Assembly: GCA_027037615.1 (NCBI GenBank)
Contig: JALVZN010000056.1
Coordinates: 1-35,967 of the forward strand
Direction of reading: 5' to 3'
Source of the DNA: Caldifarciminota bacterium
GTDB taxonomy: Bacteria > Hydrothermota > Hydrothermia > B15-G9
Length of the DNA: 35,967 nucleotides
In this document: positions 20,001-28,100 of the stretch, piece after piece
Position numbering within the stretch: the stretch's first letter is position 1
How the letters are laid out: each line of letters starts with the position of its first letter
The notes under the pieces: generated by a model
Seen by the model: the letters and a program-made list of their open reading frames with translations, nothing else
Told to the model about the DNA's origin: nothing
Database searches by the model: none
Made by a program: the position numbers and the translations under genes

Positions 20001-20360
20001 GGCGTCCACCCTGAGAATCGGGTCTCTGCCGTTGTCGGTGAGCCTGAACTTTCCGTTTCCAGTGGTTGCAGGGTCATCGGGGTCTTCAAGCGGGAAATCC
20101 ACGCGTATCGCAAGGATTCTGATCACCACAGTGTCGCCCTTACCCCTGCCAAGCCCATTTTTGAAGGACGGAACGGTGAAAAGAGGCGGCCTCTGACGCC
20201 AGTATGGGTTGATCGCCTGTTTGACGCGCACGGTTCGCTCCATCAGGGCACGGTCGAAAAGGCTATCCTGAAGCAGGACATCGGCGGATCCACGGTGCAG
20301 GACGCCGACCGAGCCATAACCGTATCCCAGTATAAGCAACAAAGCAATTATTTTCCTCAT
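17055..20360 (-). CDS. Secreted M6-family-like metalloprotease with FG-GAP-like propeller and C-terminal sorting-type domain
   Basis: HESMHNFFAAPDLYD (HExxH plus PDLYD), GIGAWGIMATGGYL. Downstream LSDIDGDSAMELIFG, GDIDGDGHGEVVVLT and ADVNGDGRPDILF. C-terminus YFYPNPTHDGMVRLRFNAQEPGDVSVMLIAQSGLIIGQYGPFDVEGGDYEEVPLDLSNMASGLYIVRVKF. GGAGAGTGAGATAAC before ATG. Confidence 0.88.
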   Translation of the reverse strand: MRKIIALLLILGYGYGSVGVLHRGSADVLLQDSLFDRALMERTVRVKQAINPYWRQRPPLFTVPSFKNGLGRGKGDTVVIRILAIRVDFPLEDPDDPATTGNGKFRLTDNGRDPILRVDANGDTVFNPLYDPPHDKRYFEHLLEYVADYYRNVTYGKVKVEFVVIPQEDDSAYHLPHSIRYYGDTSNWIYGLASIIRDAFKVADRDVNLPFTFTDLDGNGVKDAMEGVLDRYVIFHAGSAWQTDMMKNTPFDIPAVYVPPAVMEYAFGRPFIVLNEGADTVWDAAVMPEQMTQDSVESRLQATLVHESMHNFFAAPDLYDVSYHGAGIGAWGIMATGGYLSYESPDGDTIPEGLIAPLPNAFSRWWVSWVVDLIWGQGGTLGAEFQTVQPSADFDTLSVYPSAILTDSSGNFLEDPHGRPRFYKVPINDHEYYLLEYRRKDLNGDSTVKGLWRDGVFVSFFGENDYLLPGEGLLIWHIDEDILWDNYAYNEIQVPRPMAVDLEEADHVQDLESFMPPDMHPYQYVWFGCPYDPYFEGNNTEFSDTSRPSSLDNEGGHTGIRIFGISRPESLMTFVLGYQNSITGFPILLIPEHQTIDSGRTFLRYRSNSIVSTYLKYDSLSDIIWAMADVMVDTVRENFINGSVDTLSHFREIDIFAVDGQGNVVASSKMANSGFTYGIALSDIDGDSAMELIFGTTNQKLYALALENNSIISRWFRPAPSPDAIMVAPVVTNSAIFVGNENQELAKYNLNGAVGPSIFFGTPVRTPPAFADGKLWFLSTDGRLFKIDPDGFAVVDSALDGLVIESKLPPAVSNLKGDRELYVAVARVDSELVVLDSSLSIVWHRALSGVPIAGPAVGDIDGDGHGEVVVLTDKKLFAFNHNGSLLSGFPIDVETDTVRDAGAIVLADVNGDGRPDILFQNGRKGIQAYDYRGTPVSGYPLQLAGDADFIAANVVSSTDNAELIAFDGKGYLRGYQLDGSEVAWSQFGADERNNSFVEIQGDSSNDNGTGIDRVYFYPNPTHDGMVRLRFNAQEPGDVSVMLIAQSGLIIGQYGPFDVEGGDYEEVPLDLSNMASGLYIVRVKFDLESGIYIRFLKLAIER

Positions 20361-20395
20361 GTTATCTCACTCTCCTTTGATTTTGGATGTTTATT

Positions 20396-21613
20396 TTACT
20401 CTCCATAGGCTTTTATTTCACTAACCCAGAGTTGAAACGGATACATTTTTGGCCCGTCTCCGGGGGCTATATAAATCCTGATCCTGCCAGCATACGCATC
20501 CGTGAACACAAACCTGTCCATCTTTCGGGGCCTGGAATCGGTCGCAATCACCATCGGCCACCAGAACTGGCGCTCTGAGCTCCACGCCTCCAGCCGATAG
20601 CGTTTCGGGGACAGAGGGACGCCGTTCACGATCGGCCAGTAAATTTTGACCGAATCGAGGTAATACTCATCCGCAAACCGAATTTCCACATAGTGAGCTG
20701 CGGAATCCGAACCGCTCGCCCAGTTGACAGGGACAAGCCATTCGATGGCTGGATCGTTTATGTATCCGTCGTTCACGACCGAGATGTCGGCCCACGAAGC
20801 CTTTGAATCGCTGTAAGCCTCAGCTCCGTTCATGGCAAGGGCTATGTTATCAGGACTCGTGTCGCGCACGATCTGCGATGGCAGTTTGAAAACGGGGTCA
20901 AACGAGTTGTAGGCGTAAGCGGAATCGACATGGAAGGTGTCAGGTATGTAAATCACGAAGTTAAGCGCTGGAGTGCCAACATATTCTAAGAAATCGAGCC
21001 TTCTGGCCCGGTAATAGCACGCGACGATGGATTGCGTATCCGGTATCGTCAGCACATCGAGGGAAAACACCTTGAAATTCTTACGATACTTCCTCAGCCT
21101 GTTCAGGATGTTGATCGCGAGATAGTTCTCCCTCTGAATTTCATCCACATCGGTCTTGACCATGTATCGGACATTTTTGAATTCGGTGGAGAAAAACCGC
21201 CACATATAGCCATCGATGTAATCCAAAAACGGCTCAATGTGAATCACATCCGTCGAAATTATGATCGCCTTATCCGGGAATGTATCGCTCAGCATCCTGA
21301 CGAAATCGGTGTCTGAGGGCTGGAGTATGATGAAAAAGCCGTCGAAATTCTCCTCTGGCTTCTCACTCTCCAGAATGTGGTAGGGTGCAAAATTGTCCTC
21401 TTTTTTGACGGAGACTATCACCTTTTTGCCGTATCTGTGCAGCTTTTTGACGAATTTCCTTTTAAAATCTGGCGGGACTATCACGAGATCGTAATTTTTG
21501 AGCTTTTTATCAAATTTTTCGCCGCGATAGTAGATGTAATTTTTGACAGAGTTGAGCTTTCCCGACGGGACCGAATAAAAAGAAAAAGCGAGAAAAGCCA
21601 TCCACAACGCCAT
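20396..21613 (-). CDS. Putative secreted TIM-barrel protein, GH114/TM1410-like N-terminal domain plus F5/8 type C (discoidin)-like C-terminal domain
   Basis: N-terminal half: IYYRGEKFDKKLKNYDLVIVPPDFKRKFVKKLHRYGKKVIVSVKK ... FLDYIDGYMWRFFS ... KVFSLDVLTIPDTQSIVACYYRARRLDFLEYVGTPALN. C-terminal half: AAHYVEIRFADEYYLDSVKIYWP...RYRLEAWSSERQFWWPMV...GRIRIYIAP. GAGGAGGTAAAA RBS. Family calls by pattern only. Confidence 0.6.
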   Translation of the reverse strand: MALWMAFLAFSFYSVPSGKLNSVKNYIYYRGEKFDKKLKNYDLVIVPPDFKRKFVKKLHRYGKKVIVSVKKEDNFAPYHILESEKPEENFDGFFIILQPSDTDFVRMLSDTFPDKAIIISTDVIHIEPFLDYIDGYMWRFFSTEFKNVRYMVKTDVDEIQRENYLAINILNRLRKYRKNFKVFSLDVLTIPDTQSIVACYYRARRLDFLEYVGTPALNFVIYIPDTFHVDSAYAYNSFDPVFKLPSQIVRDTSPDNIALAMNGAEAYSDSKASWADISVVNDGYINDPAIEWLVPVNWASGSDSAAHYVEIRFADEYYLDSVKIYWPIVNGVPLSPKRYRLEAWSSERQFWWPMVIATDSRPRKMDRFVFTDAYAGRIRIYIAPGDGPKMYPFQLWVSEIKAYGE

Positions 21614-21686
21614 TTTTACCTCCTCTATTGTTTATGGGGTATATTCAACAGGCATATTCAAATCATGTCCAGAGCGAGGGACATGA

Positions 21687-23582
21687 TCACTTGAGCTCAA
21701 TGAAATCCAGATCAGCGAGCAATTCCAGATAAAACCTGTATTGCTCAGGGTGAATTGGCTTGCCGTAAACCGATGCGAGGTCAAATGCCACCTCGCGCGT
21801 GTTTTTGTTGCCGTCGAACCAGAGATAAGCGAAGTGCGGAACGCTCATGAAATGCTCATCTCTGGCCGCCTCATCCGAGAGCTCATCCCACTTTGCGGCC
21901 AGATCTGGCCTGTTCTCCCGAATCCACGACCACGGATAATAGACGCCCTTGACCTTCCTCACCGGAGTTTTGTCGTTCGGATACAGCGACTTATCGAGGA
22001 ACTCCCTGTCCGAATCAAAACGGTTCTCGTAGATCTTGATGAGGTCGGTCACATAGTTGGATATGAGGGTTTCATGCCCGGCGACATCAAATCCTTCATC
22101 TCTGACGGCCTTCAGGTTGTCGTATCCCTGCTGCGCAATCCGTTTCAACATGGCCATAAACCGCATCGATGAGCTCATGCCTGCGTCAAGGCGGTCGAGC
22201 TCGTCGTTCAAAACCCTGTGTATGTCTTCGATGGTATCCAGCAACACGCTATCCGCCGCACACCTCATGTGTTCACCACCCGGATTTCCCGTCATAAAGG
22301 CGAACGCAACGCCGGTTGCAGCGGCCATCCGCAGCGAGTGACCCGAAAGTTTGTCGATGGTATCGTGATCCGTGTGGTAATACCTGTCAGGCCAGTTTAT
22401 CATCGTGGGAGCAGGTATGCCAAAATGCGGGTCAGACAGCACAAGGTGGTCAGTCCCATCCCCGAAAGGCACTGTTTCCATGGCCATGTTGTTGAAATAT
22501 GCCGTGCCAAGCCAGTTCTTCACCCCGTCAACAAACCTCCGTCTGAGCCTGTTCACAAGTGCAGATGAATAGCCACCGAGCACGGCCGGATGTTTGTCTA
22601 ACAGCATCACGCCCCTCGACAGCTTCAGGTTTGAACCGACCATGTCGAAGTTCAATCCCATCAAGCCGTTGCGGGCTGTTTCGGGCCGCTCAAGGTAGAA
22701 CGCATTGGAGCCGTTGATCTCAGGCACAAGGATGAACCTTATGCTCCTCACTGGACGCTTTATCGTGCCGTTCGCCACAAGATGGCTGAGCACGCGGGCA
22801 ACCTCCATAACCACGCCAGCGCCTGACGCATTGTCGTTGGCTTCGTTCTTTGGATGGCAGATATGGGCAGTCAGGACGATCTCCTCAGGCGACTCGCCCC
22901 TCAGCACTGCGGTGGCGATGTCGAAGGTGCCATCGTAAAACCGGCTGTTAACTCTGGCACGGACTTTGACCTGTTTTCCCTGCGCCAGAAGCCCTTTGAG
23001 GTAGAGCCCCTGCCTGTAAGTCAGGGTAAATCCCGAAATTTTGCGCTGATAGCCCCTCGTCCACCAGAACGAAAGGTATCTCCGCGCGTCCGGGAGGTCG
23101 ATCGAGCTGTTCCCGATCCCGTAGAAAATGATGCCAACTGCGCCCCTGTCGATGTATTTGTGGACACGGGTGATGTCCTTCATGTCATCGGTGAGCAGGA
23201 ATTTTCCACTGAGATCGCCATCTTTATCGGCGGTCACATCAAAGACGCCGTCGATCGGGGCAGAACGCTGAATTAAGCTGAATTTGTTTTCGTGCCAATC
23301 AGCAAGCTTCCTCATCTCCGGCTCCTCAAGCCAGAGCTCAGCGTCCCTGCACTCCCAGCTGTCAAAACCAGGCACTCCGCCGACCCAATCGCCGATGGGG
23401 ATCCTCACAAGCTCCGCTTCAAGCCCGTAGCTCTCGAATTGCTCCACAGCGTATTCGGCCGCCCTCAATAGGTCAGGCGATGCCTGCATCCTGTGGAACC
23501 TCGTGATCCATGCGATGTTGTCTAATATCCTGTCAACGGAGACGAACGATGTAAGTTTCTTGATAAATCCGTTCTGATTCAT
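21687..23582 (-). CDS. M28-family metallopeptidase/aminopeptidase-like protein
   Basis: VLTAHICHPKNEANDNASGAGVVMEVARVL, LVPEINGSNAFY, FGDGTDHLVLSDPHFGIPAPTMINWPDRYYHTDHDTIDKL. ATG 23582 with GGAGGTAGGCGAA upstream; listed ORF starts at 23624. Confidence 0.85.
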   Translation of the reverse strand: MNQNGFIKKLTSFVSVDRILDNIAWITRFHRMQASPDLLRAAEYAVEQFESYGLEAELVRIPIGDWVGGVPGFDSWECRDAELWLEEPEMRKLADWHENKFSLIQRSAPIDGVFDVTADKDGDLSGKFLLTDDMKDITRVHKYIDRGAVGIIFYGIGNSSIDLPDARRYLSFWWTRGYQRKISGFTLTYRQGLYLKGLLAQGKQVKVRARVNSRFYDGTFDIATAVLRGESPEEIVLTAHICHPKNEANDNASGAGVVMEVARVLSHLVANGTIKRPVRSIRFILVPEINGSNAFYLERPETARNGLMGLNFDMVGSNLKLSRGVMLLDKHPAVLGGYSSALVNRLRRRFVDGVKNWLGTAYFNNMAMETVPFGDGTDHLVLSDPHFGIPAPTMINWPDRYYHTDHDTIDKLSGHSLRMAAATGVAFAFMTGNPGGEHMRCAADSVLLDTIEDIHRVLNDELDRLDAGMSSSMRFMAMLKRIAQQGYDNLKAVRDEGFDVAGHETLISNYVTDLIKIYENRFDSDREFLDKSLYPNDKTPVRKVKGVYYPWSWIRENRPDLAAKWDELSDEAARDEHFMSVPHFAYLWFDGNKNTREVAFDLASVYGKPIHPEQYRFYLELLADLDFIELK

Positions 23583-23687
23583 TTCGCCTACCTCCATAAA
23601 TCTACCCCGCCCTCCCCCACTCAAAATTCAGCGAAATAAAGCACTCCAGATAGCTGGAAATCCGGTTTACACACACTAACTGAAATT

Positions 23688-24215
23688 TCAATCGTTTTTG
23701 ACGAAATTGAAGAACCAGAGAAGTCCGAGTATGGTTTTGGCGTCGTGGAACTCGTCGTTTTTAAGCATGCGATACACTTCGTCCATCGGGATTTCAACGG
23801 GTTCAATGATCTCGTCGAAGTCAGGGCTCATCTCGGATGGTTCGAGTTTTGGAGCAAGGAACAGGTAAAGCTCCTCAGTTGAATAGCCGGGCGCCGTGTA
23901 AAACCTCGAGAGCAATTTCAATTCAGCCGCCTTATAACCTGTTTCCTCGATCAGCTCCCTGTAAGCGGTATCGTCCGGATGCTCGCCTTCCTCGATCTTA
24001 CCAGCGGGTATCTCGATGAGCTCCTCGCCAATCGGATACCTGAACTGGCGGACGAACAGGATCTTATCCTCTATGATCGGCACAATTGCCACTGCACCGC
24101 GGTATTCAACAACTTCGCGCGTGGTCTTTCGGCCGTTGTCGAGCGTTATCTCGTCCACCCTCAGGTTCAAAATCCTGCCCTGATAGATCTTCTTCGATGA
24201 ATTGACCTTCATCAC
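23688..24215 (-). CDS. Nudix hydrolase, ADP-ribose pyrophosphatase-like
   Basis: Nudix box GKIEEGEHPDDTAYRELIEETGY; VRQFRYPIGEELIEIPAG; SRFYTAPGYSTEELYLFLA. Start is GTG 24215 or ATG 24212. Confidence 0.94.
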   Translation of the reverse strand: MMKVNSSKKIYQGRILNLRVDEITLDNGRKTTREVVEYRGAVAIVPIIEDKILFVRQFRYPIGEELIEIPAGKIEEGEHPDDTAYRELIEETGYKAAELKLLSRFYTAPGYSTEELYLFLAPKLEPSEMSPDFDEIIEPVEIPMDEVYRMLKNDEFHDAKTILGLLWFFNFVKND

Positions 24216-24216
24216 A

Positions 24217-25116
24217 TCATTCCCAGTTGAGCCCTATCGAGAACCTGTGCTGCACGCCGACGATGTTCTGTCCCATCTCGAAAGAGTAGTTGATAAAGTA
24301 GCTGCTGAAGATGTCGAGCGGGATTATCAGTCCAAGTCCGCCGGATATCGACATCATGTTGTTCAAAATCCTGTCATCAAGTCCGAGCCTCAGGGACAGC
24401 CTGCCGGGCATAATCCACGCTTCTGTGCCAACTCCGATGTCGGATATGCCCATCCCCTGCTCTCCTCTGAACGACACGAAGAGCGAGAGCCTCTGGAACA
24501 GAGGTGCCGTGCCGATACCGCCCTCGAAGACGATGGGGAGGTGCTCAACTCTGCCCGTTTTCCATTTCAGCGTCGAAAGGATGTCCTTTGCAGCAAATCC
24601 GATGTTGGCAAATCCCTGAAGGTTAAACAGCACGCCCGCATCGATCGAAAGGCCGCTCGCCTGAACATCCTGCAGATCCGACGATGCCATGATGTATTTG
24701 CCCTTGACCCCGATGCCGATGCTTCCGCTGAGCTTCGTCGCCCATGTGTAGGATATGCTGTTCTCCTGATATTTGACCTGTGCGTCGTATGCCTTGAGCC
24801 CGAGGTGGTTGATGATGAGCGCTGCTGCTCCGTATCCCTGGTCGCCCTGTGCATAAACCAGGTTGGCCGTGTAGATGGGCCAGTTCTGGAATTTCGAGCC
24901 GCCGGCCATTATGGCTTTTCCGTCCATGAAAGCTGCGCCTGCCGGGTTCCAGAACGGCGCCGATGGCGTGCCCGTGAGGGCGACTGCGGCGCCGCCTATG
25001 GCGGCGCCGTAAGGCTCAGGTGGGAAATCAGGGAAAGCTGACCTGAAGCTCGCTCCCTGCCCCCAAATGCTGGTCGCAAAAAGCCCAATAACGATCAAAA
25101 TCCTTTTCATCTTCAT
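24217..25116 (-). CDS. PorV/PorQ-like outer-membrane beta-barrel family protein
   Basis: Signal peptide, then PYGAAIGGAAVALTGTPSAPFWNPAGAAFMDGKAIMAGGSKFQNWP (WNPAG motif of this OMP family), GIGVKGKYIMASSDLQDVQASGLSIDAGVLF, C-terminal RFSIGLNWE. GGAGGCAAACC RBS. Confidence 0.82.
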   Translation of the reverse strand: MKMKRILIVIGLFATSIWGQGASFRSAFPDFPPEPYGAAIGGAAVALTGTPSAPFWNPAGAAFMDGKAIMAGGSKFQNWPIYTANLVYAQGDQGYGAAALIINHLGLKAYDAQVKYQENSISYTWATKLSGSIGIGVKGKYIMASSDLQDVQASGLSIDAGVLFNLQGFANIGFAAKDILSTLKWKTGRVEHLPIVFEGGIGTAPLFQRLSLFVSFRGEQGMGISDIGVGTEAWIMPGRLSLRLGLDDRILNNMMSISGGLGLIIPLDIFSSYFINYSFEMGQNIVGVQHRFSIGLNWE

Positions 25117-25127
25117 GGTTTGCCTCC

Positions 25128-28100
25128 TTACCTTGCCACAATTATGATGTCTTTCTTCCTGTCTTTCGTGCCATCCGCATATTCAACTTCAGCAACATAA
25201 AGCAATGGCCCGTTGTTGACATCCTGACCATCGTTGTTCTTCATATCCCAGTTAAGGGTCAGGTATTTGCCCATCGGCAAATCGGCCTCCAGTGTGGCGA
25301 GTTTATCGCCTCTCAGGTTGTAAATTGTGACGGTGACATGTGCGCTCTGCGGCAGCGAGAACCTGAACACATGGTCAGCATCGGTGAACGGCATGGAAGG
25401 CGCAACGCTGAACGATGGCGGCGCCGCTTTGACCTCCAGTTCGGTCGTATCGCTGATGTTGCCAAATGCGTCTGCCGCAACGAATTTCAGGACATTCGTC
25501 GTGTCAAACACCAGCTTGAGCGTATCGAACACGAAGATGCTGTCAGGGCCTGCCTGAGTTATCCGTGTCGTCGAATCGTTGATCACAACCGTGACAAGGG
25601 CATAGGGCTCAGTCTTGCCGATGACCGTCAGGGTATCATACCACACATCGGTCGGCACATTGGGCGATATGATCGGCCTTGGCGGCGGAACCTGATCCAC
25701 GATGTAGGTGAACAGCGCGGTGCCGGTCACAACATCACCGCCGCCGTTGGATGCCACAACATTGACCCTGTAACCGCCGTTATCGGAGCCATCGACTGCA
25801 AGCGGTTGATCGAGCGTCCACGCAAATGTCGTATCGTTCACCATGGTCTGAGTGCCGGGTATCGTGTCGTTGAGGGTTGCATGCGACAGCCAGACGGAGA
25901 CGGACTGTATGCCAAGCCCTGTCCTGTCCTTGACATAGGCGTAAACCGCAGTCAACTGGGTGGTCACAACTTCGCCTGAACGCGGATTTGTCCGCACCTC
26001 TATCGGGAGCAGGTAGTCGAAGTTTATGGTGTCGATCTTCGTGTTGCCCGCTATGTCGGTGATGTAACTGTAGAAGTGATATGTTCCCTCGACCTTCAAT
26101 GTGCTATCAAGCACGAAGACGATGGTATCGCCGAGCTTGCCATCGTCAATTCCGAGCAGTTTGTTGAAGCCGTTTTTGCCTCCGAACCTGAACTCAACAT
26201 GTCCGCCAACCGGTCGCCACGACGGATCGAACAACCTGAGGAATGTGTTGGCGGTATCAATTCCGCTTATGTCGCCGACAGTGACAAACAGCTCCTGAGG
26301 CGAACGGATAAGCGTGTCGCCGTCCTCTACCGAGGATGTAATGACCTGAGGCGGAACGGCATCAAGCATGAAATCGTAAGTCTTCGATTGGCCGACAACG
26401 CCGTCAACGGACAGCGGCGTAACATTTATGAAGTAGCGGCCGGATCTGGTCACCGTCGAATCGAGCACATAGATGAATGTCAGCTCGGTATCGGGCCCCA
26501 TGTATTCGAAGTGGCCGGGCAGCATGTTTCCGCCCTGATCGTAAACCCTGACGCTCGACAGCGTATCAACGCCGACGCCGAGCCTGTCGCAGATGGTGAC
26601 CCTGACCGTGTCAAGCCGATTGACGAATGCGCCGGAATCCGGCTCAATGTCCGTGATCACGAGCCTTTCGCCGACATTGAACCTGACCGTGTCGTCAGTG
26701 ATGTTGCCAGCGCGGTCTTCCAAGTGCAACACCATCATGTAGTCACCGGGCGGCAGGTTCGTGCCCTGATAGATGTAGAACACGGCGCGATCCCTGAACA
26801 CTCCTCCGTAGCCCGGCACGCCTGAGCCGTCGGGGTAGAACAGCTCGATCGTCGATGTGGCGGTGTTGACGCCTGACACCGAGTCAATTCCGGGGTATTC
26901 ATCGGATATCGAAGCCCAGACGCTATCGCGCAGCAGGTAATCGACTGCGCCGTTGCGCGGCACTGTGGAATCAACGCGCGGCGCTCTCGAATCGTAGATG
27001 AAATAGCCGACCCACGGGTTGAGCGGTGAGAGCGAGTTACCGGCGTTATCCTGAGCGAAGATGCGCATCGTGTAAAATCCATCGCGTATGCCGTTCGGGA
27101 GTATCGGCACGGAGAAGTTGAAGGTCAGCGTGTCGCCGCTGTGCGTGTGGTATCCGGGCAACTGGTCGCCCATCGGGTTGAGCACCTCTATGCGCGTGAC
27201 GCTGGAATCCCAGTTCATGCCTGAGAACGCATTCCCAAATGCAGCCCAGACCCTTGCGAGCGTGTCTTTCACATAGCCTGCCGAATCGGGATATGTGACC
27301 TGAACCACGGGATTTGCGAGGTCGATCGTGAAGTAATGTTCAGCGCTATCGACATTGCCTGCATTGTCCTCGAGATACACCCAAATCCTGTATCTTCCTT
27401 CTGTCACAAGCGAATCCGTGAGCTGCCATATCAGGGTGTCGCCGCGATAGATCTGCGAACCGGGAATCATCGCACCGCTTTCGGTGTAGAGCCTGATCCT
27501 CGAAGCGCTGAAGTTCACGCCCGACACGGCTCTGCCGGGCAGCGTATCGGACACAACCGCCCAGACCGTTCTCAGCGGCATCATCTGGATGTCCTGAGGA
27601 TAAAATTCCTGAACGAACGGAGGTCTGGTATCGTAAATGAAGCTGATCGTGTTCACATCTATGTTGCCAGCCATGTCATAGCCGACGCCGGCAACGGTGT
27701 ATCTGCCATCATCGCTGCCGTCTGTCCTGAGCGGAGGCGACGGCACAAAATGAAGCGTGTTGTCTGTCCAGTATCTCTGAGCGGCAACCACGCCGTTCGG
27801 CCCGGTAACATTTATGTAGCTCAATGTCGTATCCACGCCCGACATGTTGTCCTCGACGGACATCGTGATTTCCGTCAGCTGGTTGACGGTCGCGCCATCG
27901 CCAGGCGTTATCACGACATCGGGCTCCTGAGTGTCCACAATGAAGTTCACCGTATCGACAAACTCGTTGGTGGCGGTATCCCTTGCAAACACGACAAGGC
28001 TGTATTCATTGTCCGTAAGCGGATTATCGGGCACGAACATCAGCCTCGAGTGGATGACATCGCGATAGACCGTGCCCGGCACGATGAGGCCGTTGACGAA

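Noticed and set aside
24202-25041. 279-aa plus-strand ORF opposite the PorV-like gene
   Set aside because: Antisense shadow of a well-supported OMP gene; Cys/Arg-rich composition with no family resemblance.
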